Under the pieces are notes generated by a model. That model worked only from the letters and a program-made list of their open reading frames with translations. It made no database searches and was not told the DNA's origin. A stretch of DNA of 46,948 nucleotides from an uncultured Clostridia bacterium (GTDB lineage Bacteria; Bacillota; Clostridia; Christensenellales; UBA1242). The stretch lies in contig CAKVOF010000006.1 of assembly GCA_934778125.1 (NCBI GenBank), positions 1-46,948 of the forward strand. The letters run 5' to 3'. How positions within the stretch are numbered: position 1 is the stretch's first letter; the number at the start of each line of letters is the position of its first letter. Shown in pieces: positions 42,983-46,948 of this stretch. The position numbers were made by a program, and so were the translations under genes.

Positions 42983-43306
42983 ATGCAAAGATTTATTAAT
43001 AGAATTCAAAACGAATTAAATAAAACTAAGAATTACGGAGCGAGTGATTTAACAACTTTAAATAACATAAGAGCTGATATCATAGGTGAATTAGATGCGA
43101 TAAGCCAATATGAACAACACATCACGCAAACAAGCAACGAAAATGTTAAAAAAATCTACCAAAGCATTGCAGATGAAGAAAAAATTCATGTTGGCGAGCT
43201 TATGAATATGCTTTTCAAATTAAGTCCAATTTCATATGAACAATTTATGAAAGGCATGAAAGAATCAAACGATTTGATTGGAGCAGAAGACTTAATCAAA
43301 ATGTGA
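42983..43306 (+). CDS. EncFtn-like mini-ferritin
   Basis: This is a 107-residue two-helix ferritin-like protein. Glu36, Tyr43, Glu66 and His69 have exactly the spacing of the ferroxidase residues I know from encapsulated ferritin (Glu32, Tyr39, Glu62, His65), within ELDAISQYEQH and DEEKIHVGEL. Such proteins form decamers that oxidise and hold iron inside encapsulin shells. No encapsulin gene is in the window, and the C-terminus (GAEDLIKM) is not an obvious cargo signal. A TTGACA at 42921 may belong to its promoter. AGGGG precedes the ATG. Confidence 0.78.
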   Translation: MQRFINRIQNELNKTKNYGASDLTTLNNIRADIIGELDAISQYEQHITQTSNENVKKIYQSIADEEKIHVGELMNMLFKLSPISYEQFMKGMKESNDLIGAEDLIKM

Positions 43307-43313
43307 TATGAAT

Positions 43314-43349
43314 AAAAAAAGTTTGTTGAAACCTCAACAAACTTTTTTT
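43314..43349. terminator. Bidirectional terminator
   Basis: AAAAAAAGTTTGTTGA...TCAACAAACTTTTTTT lies between the mini-ferritin and the convergent UPF0316 gene. Confidence 0.9.
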
Positions 43350-43402
43350 GAAAAATGTGTTATTAATTGCTCACTATGTGCTTAGTATTATAAGAATAAA
43401 AA

Positions 43403-43933
43403 CTAATTAACATTTGTGAAATAACCGTTAAACACGCTTTTATTTTCTTGGAAAGTTATAAACGCCTTTTCATCTAAATTATGAACCAAGTTTTTGAAGT
43501 CCATTTTCTTTTTGCCCGGAACTTCAGCCAAAATCATATATTTATCATCACCAAACTCAGAGCCGTTAACATTTAAAACAATAATAGCATATCCTGCTTC
43601 ACGAATTTTTTTCAAAACTTCTGGATCTTTTCCAGATGTTACAATTTGAACGTGAACATTTGTTTTGATAAGTAAGTTTCCAAGAGTCATTCCAACGAAA
43701 ACACCAGTTGCATAGCCTAAAGAATAAGCAAAAACAATCCAAATTCCAGCACTGGTATCTTTTAGGGCATCTTTAACAACCATAAACCAAATGAAAGCTT
43801 CCACGAACCCGATTCCAGCAGCCACAAGCCTTTTCCCTCTAACGGTTGATAAAGTTCTAAGTGTGCCAAGTGAAACATCGATTATTCTACCAACACACAC
43901 AGTTAAGCACAACAAAATAATTTTTCCTACCAT
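43403..43933 (-). CDS. UPF0316-family membrane protein (DUF5698/DUF2179)
   Basis: This is a 176-residue protein with three hydrophobic segments in the first ~95 residues, with DVSLGTLRTLSTVRGKR as the family signature. A soluble C-terminal domain (VQIVTSG..., VLNVNGSEF, YMILAEVPGKK) resembles the DUF2179 fold found in signalling-type membrane proteins. The function is unknown. An AAAGGAATG site precedes the ATG; transcription is monocistronic from the promoter at 43965. Confidence 0.88.
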   Translation of the reverse strand: MVGKIILLCLTVCVGRIIDVSLGTLRTLSTVRGKRLVAAGIGFVEAFIWFMVVKDALKDTSAGIWIVFAYSLGYATGVFVGMTLGNLLIKTNVHVQIVTSGKDPEVLKKIREAGYAIIVLNVNGSEFGDDKYMILAEVPGKKKMDFKNLVHNLDEKAFITFQENKSVFNGYFTNVN

Positions 43934-43964
43934 ATTTTCATTCCTTTTATTAATTATTTTCTAG

Positions 43965-43993
43965 ATTATAGCAAAAAATAACGATTAATGCAA
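43965..43993 (-). promoter_or_regulatory. Promoter of the UPF0316 gene
   Basis: On the minus strand TTGCAT (43993-43988), 17 bases and TATAAT (43970-43965) with a TGC extension. Confidence 0.8.
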
Positions 43994-44094
43994 AAAAATA
44001 ATGCAATTTAAATAATTTTAAATTTATATAATCGCCAGAAATGAATTTAATTGATAGATTTTAATATTATATAATAAAAACTAACTAATTCATT

Positions 44095-44122
44095 TTGAAA
44101 AAGCTTAAAAAATTAGTATACT
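44095..44122 (+). promoter_or_regulatory. Promoter of the flippase-like gene
   Basis: TTGAAA (44095-44100), 16 bases and TATACT (44117-44122) end 20 bases before the GTG start. Confidence 0.65.
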
Positions 44123-44134
44123 ACTAGTTAGTAG
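44121..44134 (+). promoter_or_regulatory. Candidate operator over the transcription start
   Basis: CTACTA-GT-TAGTAG is a perfect 6-bp dyad that starts in the -10 box and covers the expected transcription start of the 44143 gene. A repressor bound there would block RNA polymerase; the regulator is unknown. Confidence 0.4.
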
Positions 44135-44142
44135 GTGATATT

Positions 44143-45498
44143 GTGCTGATTAAAAAAATTAAAGAAAGGCGATTGAAAAGAAAAAATAATTCACACCTTA
44201 AACCTAATAAAGATGTTAAGCCAAATTTAAAATTTCAGAAAAGTGTTGATGAATATGAAAAGGCTGAAGAAATAATCAAAAATCAACCAGCTGAACCAAT
44301 AAAAAAGAAAAAAAGATCCAAACTTTGGGGTTGGTTGTTTTTCTTGCTTAATGTTGGCATTGTTGCTGGGATTTTTATATATCAATTTACAAACGGCGAG
44401 TCTAAATCAATTTATGAATTATTTGCTGAAAAGCCATATTATAGGTATTTATTTCTAGGGCTTGGAATTCAATGTTTTGGGTTAATTATTGAAGCACTAA
44501 AATTTTCACAACTCTTAAAAAGGTCAACTGGAAAATTTCGCCCAATTTTAAGTTTTAAAGTTGCTTCAATTGGAAGATATTGGGATAACATCACTCCATT
44601 TGGGAGTGGCGGTCAACCATTTCAAATAATGTATTTAAAGAAAAATGGTTGCTCAGGAGATATAGCAACGGGTGTTCCATTAGCAAAATATATGTTTTTC
44701 CAAATCGCATATATTTTAATTGGGATTATTGCACTATGCATTCCATCGAACTTGTATACTGGTGGTAACATAGTTAAATATGTTGCGTTAGTTGCAGTTA
44801 TCTTAAATGTTTTATTATTCTTAATGGTTTTCTTGGTATCTATTAATAAAAAAGTGGGATCGGGATTAATTATCGGCGGATTGAAACTTCTTCACAAAAT
44901 GAGAATTGTTAAGAACTACGAAAAAGTCTTAGAAAAAGTTGTTAAGTTTATAAATAGCTATCAAACTTGCATTAAATCATTTGCAAAGTCTCCGCTTCAA
45001 GTTATCACTGGGGTTCTTTATTCTATGATAACATTAACTTGCCAATCTTTGGTGGCTTGTTGCGTTTATAAAGCTTTTAATCCATTTGGAACTATTTCTT
45101 GGATTCAAATTATGAGTATGGCAATTCTTTGTGAATTTGCAATGTCTATTATTCCAATTCCAGGCGGAAGTGGTTTTGCAGAAATTTCATTCGTTGCAAT
45201 GTTTTCGTTGTTATTTAATGAAGGAACTGTTTTCTGGGCGTTGCTTTTCTGGAGAATCTTAACATATTATTTCTTCATAATTGTTGGTTTTATTGTAACA
45301 CTTATAGACACTATAACGATCAAATCAAACAGAAAGAAACTAAATAAAGAATTAGATGGAATTGCGTGTGACAACGAAGTTATGGATGAACCAAAAGAAG
45401 AATCTATTAACTCAAATGAAGAAAATGTTATCCAAACTGAGCAAACGGAAACTTTTGAAAACACTCCTCGATCAGAATCTGAAAATCAAGATAAATAA
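44143..45498 (+). CDS. LPG-synthase-type flippase domain protein (UPF0104-like)
   Basis: This 451-residue membrane protein has eight or nine hydrophobic segments of the lysylphosphatidylglycerol-synthase TM family. Signatures are TPFGSGGQPFQI and IPIPGGSGFAEISF. It lacks the C-terminal aminoacyl-transfer domain of MprF, so it is the flippase-like part alone. A ~60-residue basic cytoplasmic N-terminus and an acidic, Glu-rich C-terminal tail are added. The start is GTG behind AGGTGAT. It converges on a glycolipid synthase gene, suggesting membrane lipid handling, but the lipid moved is unknown. Confidence 0.87.
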   Translation: MLIKKIKERRLKRKNNSHLKPNKDVKPNLKFQKSVDEYEKAEEIIKNQPAEPIKKKKRSKLWGWLFFLLNVGIVAGIFIYQFTNGESKSIYELFAEKPYYRYLFLGLGIQCFGLIIEALKFSQLLKRSTGKFRPILSFKVASIGRYWDNITPFGSGGQPFQIMYLKKNGCSGDIATGVPLAKYMFFQIAYILIGIIALCIPSNLYTGGNIVKYVALVAVILNVLLFLMVFLVSINKKVGSGLIIGGLKLLHKMRIVKNYEKVLEKVVKFINSYQTCIKSFAKSPLQVITGVLYSMITLTCQSLVACCVYKAFNPFGTISWIQIMSMAILCEFAMSIIPIPGGSGFAEISFVAMFSLLFNEGTVFWALLFWRILTYYFFIIVGFIVTLIDTITIKSNRKKLNKELDGIACDNEVMDEPKEESINSNEENVIQTEQTETFENTPRSESENQDK

Positions 45499-45542
45499 TG
45501 TTTAAAGATTTAAAACATTAAATAGAGTTTAAAAATTGCAAT

Positions 45543-45592
45543 AAAAAAACATATTATAATTTGGATAAAACCAAATATAATATGTTTTTTTG
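45543..45592. terminator. Bidirectional terminator
   Basis: AAAAAAACATATTATAATTTGG pairs with its near-complement across a six-base loop, with T-runs on both strands, between convergent genes. Confidence 0.9.
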
Positions 45593-45643
45593 GTGTTGAT
45601 ATGTAATTGATTTAATGTTTAAAAATTTTGTGATAATTAATAT

Positions 45644-46801
45644 TTAAATGAAATTAGTTTGTCTTTTTTTAGTACCACTCACAATTAAAGAGCAAATGTC
45701 TTTTGTTGCATTTGGCATTCGAATATTTTTTGTTGCTTCTTGCATAGCCGATAGCTTTTGAGGGTTGTTGATTATTTCTTCTAATCTTTTATATGCAAAC
45801 TTGTTTTTATCTATATATTCACAAACACCTTTAGATCTTAGGTACAACATATTGTCATATTCTTGCCAAGGGAGTTTATGTGTGGCTAAAATAGGTAAGC
45901 CCTTGCACATAGCCTCAGAAGTTGTTAGCGCCCCCAATTTACCAACAAGTAAGTCTGATGCGCTCATTAAAACATCAACATTTGTTGCAAATCCAAGATT
46001 ATAAACATTTTTTAGTTTTTTAGATGCAATTAACTTGTCAATCTGTTTTTTTGTTTTTTCATTTTTTCCGCAAACAGATATAATTTGGAAATCGGCATTG
46101 GCTTTATTTAGGTTTTTTATAAGTTTAATATTGTTACCAAAACCAACACCACCATTCATCATAAGAATTGTGGTTTTAGTTTCATCTAAACCTAATTCTT
46201 TTCGAGCGACTGTTTTATTAATATGTTTAGAAAATTTGTTGTGTATTGGCATGCCTAAAGAAATTCGTTGTTTTTCAACATCAAAATGTCTTCTTATTAA
46301 ATCTTGATCAAAATCATCAGAAGGCGTTATAATATAGTCAACTTTTGTTAAAAATTCAGTATAAGGCGCCACATCAAAATCGGAAACAATAGTTATTAAT
46401 CGTGTTTTAATAGCTTCATCTAGCCCTTGTTCTCTGAGCCTACTCATTGCTATTGCTGCGAAAGTGTGTGCACAAAAAACAGCATCAGGCTTAAATTCAA
46501 TTAATTTTTCTTTAATAAAATCAATAGCATTATTAACAAAAAAATTCGCTATTAATGAGGGTTTATCAACATTTCTTCTTTTTAACCTTTCAAAATTCCT
46601 ATTAGCTATGCCAATAAAATGTTTACAAAAATTAAAATAGGTTGTCCCACAAAGTCTGTTAATTAATTTTTTTCTTCCTTTATATAAATCGTATTGTTTA
46701 TACTCAACACCGCTATAATTTTCATCAAAATAATTAGTTAAAGCTCTACATATTGAATTGTGTCCTTCACCAGCCGAAACGGTTAATAATAAAACTTTCA
46801 T
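45644..46801 (-). CDS. Diacylglycerol glycosyltransferase, UgtP/MGDG-synthase type (GT28)
   Basis: This 385-residue glycosyltransferase transfers a hexose to diacylglycerol to make glycolipid and lipoteichoic acid anchor. The N-terminus (LLLTVSAGEGHNSICRAL) is the MGDG-synthase signature; MMNGGVGFGN and LLVGKLGALTTSEAM form the UDP-sugar binding part of the GT-B fold. The length is typical. I start it at ATG 46801 with TTGGAG in front; a TTG at 46813 overlaps that site. The promoter is at 46824-46853. Confidence 0.9.
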   Translation of the reverse strand: MKVLLLTVSAGEGHNSICRALTNYFDENYSGVEYKQYDLYKGRKKLINRLCGTTYFNFCKHFIGIANRNFERLKRRNVDKPSLIANFFVNNAIDFIKEKLIEFKPDAVFCAHTFAAIAMSRLREQGLDEAIKTRLITIVSDFDVAPYTEFLTKVDYIITPSDDFDQDLIRRHFDVEKQRISLGMPIHNKFSKHINKTVARKELGLDETKTTILMMNGGVGFGNNIKLIKNLNKANADFQIISVCGKNEKTKKQIDKLIASKKLKNVYNLGFATNVDVLMSASDLLVGKLGALTTSEAMCKGLPILATHKLPWQEYDNMLYLRSKGVCEYIDKNKFAYKRLEEIINNPQKLSAMQEATKNIRMPNATKDICSLIVSGTKKRQTNFI

Positions 46802-46823
46802 ATTTTTCTCCAATTTTTTTATA

Positions 46824-46853
46824 ATTATATCACACTAGTTTTAATAATTACAA
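46824..46853 (-). promoter_or_regulatory. Promoter of the UgtP-like gene
   Basis: On the minus strand TTGTAA (46853-46848), 18 bases and TATAAT (46829-46824) with a TGA extension lie 22 bases before the start. Confidence 0.75.
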
Positions 46854-46948
46854 CTCAATCAATTAGGGTGATGAAAAATATTGAAGATGATATAAACTAA
46901 GTGATGTTAACATTTGGGCAAGCCAAAATTTAAGTTGCTAAACGCAAC

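Noticed and set aside
1..46948. CRISPR array, insertion sequence or prophage
   Set aside because: No regularly spaced repeats, transposase, integrase or phage structural gene was seen on either strand.
1..46948. TGA read as tryptophan (Mollicutes-type code)
   Set aside because: Several full-length family proteins end at TGA, and tryptophans at conserved places are TGG.

Overview
The window reads as chromosomal DNA of a low-GC, Gram-positive-type fermentative anaerobe. It is most likely an uncultured Bacillota (Clostridia-like) gut bacterium; nothing here fixes the genus. Support comes from the AT-rich sequence, strong AGGAG-type ribosome sites, TTGACA/TATAAT-type promoters, lipoproteins with lipoboxes, pyruvate formate-lyase, formate-tetrahydrofolate ligase, a YbaK-type deacylase, a YnbB-type PLP enzyme and UgtP-type glycolipid synthesis. 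TGA is used as a stop (for example at 12987, 27157 and 43306), so the code is standard. I see no phage, insertion sequence or CRISPR array.

Layout. 1-1523: 3' end of a large surface protein. 1961-2037: tRNA-Arg(ACG) on the minus strand, with an unusual leader. 2346-4617: ABC exporter pair. 4869-7017 (minus): YbaK-like deacylase and fhs. 7201-10737: two unrecognised proteins, one coiled-coil and one membrane-anchored and proline-rich, that seem to share a repeated domain. 10856-13259: YgjV-like membrane protein, a divergent HipA-like protein and a 51-residue lipoprotein. 13389-16348 (minus): pflA-pflB. 16617-19063: gltX and a TrmR/YrrM-type methyltransferase. 19272-22965: asymmetric heterodimeric ABC exporter.

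23200-39915 is the most striking part: two consecutive paralogous cassettes. Each encodes a YwaF/TMEM164-like membrane protein, an ABC ATPase, an ABC permease, a single-pass membrane-anchored extracytoplasmic protein, and a very large lipoprotein with Ig-like repeats and a predicted beta-helix. In the second cassette the membrane protein and ATPase are fused into one reading frame that still carries a strong internal ribosome site and ATG at the junction. Each large lipoprotein has its own good promoter. I infer an envelope system in which an exporter, a possible lipid- or lipoprotein-modifying membrane enzyme and surface lipoproteins act together. The 2346-4617 pair is a third, simpler exporter of the same family, next to another surface protein.

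39973-46801: housekeeping and envelope genes. They are YnbB-like PLP enzyme (minus), efp, an SDR oxidoreductase, an EncFtn-like mini-ferritin, a UPF0316 protein (minus), an LPG-synthase-type flippase, and a UgtP/MGDG-synthase-type glycosyltransferase (minus). Most units are separated by clear intrinsic terminators.
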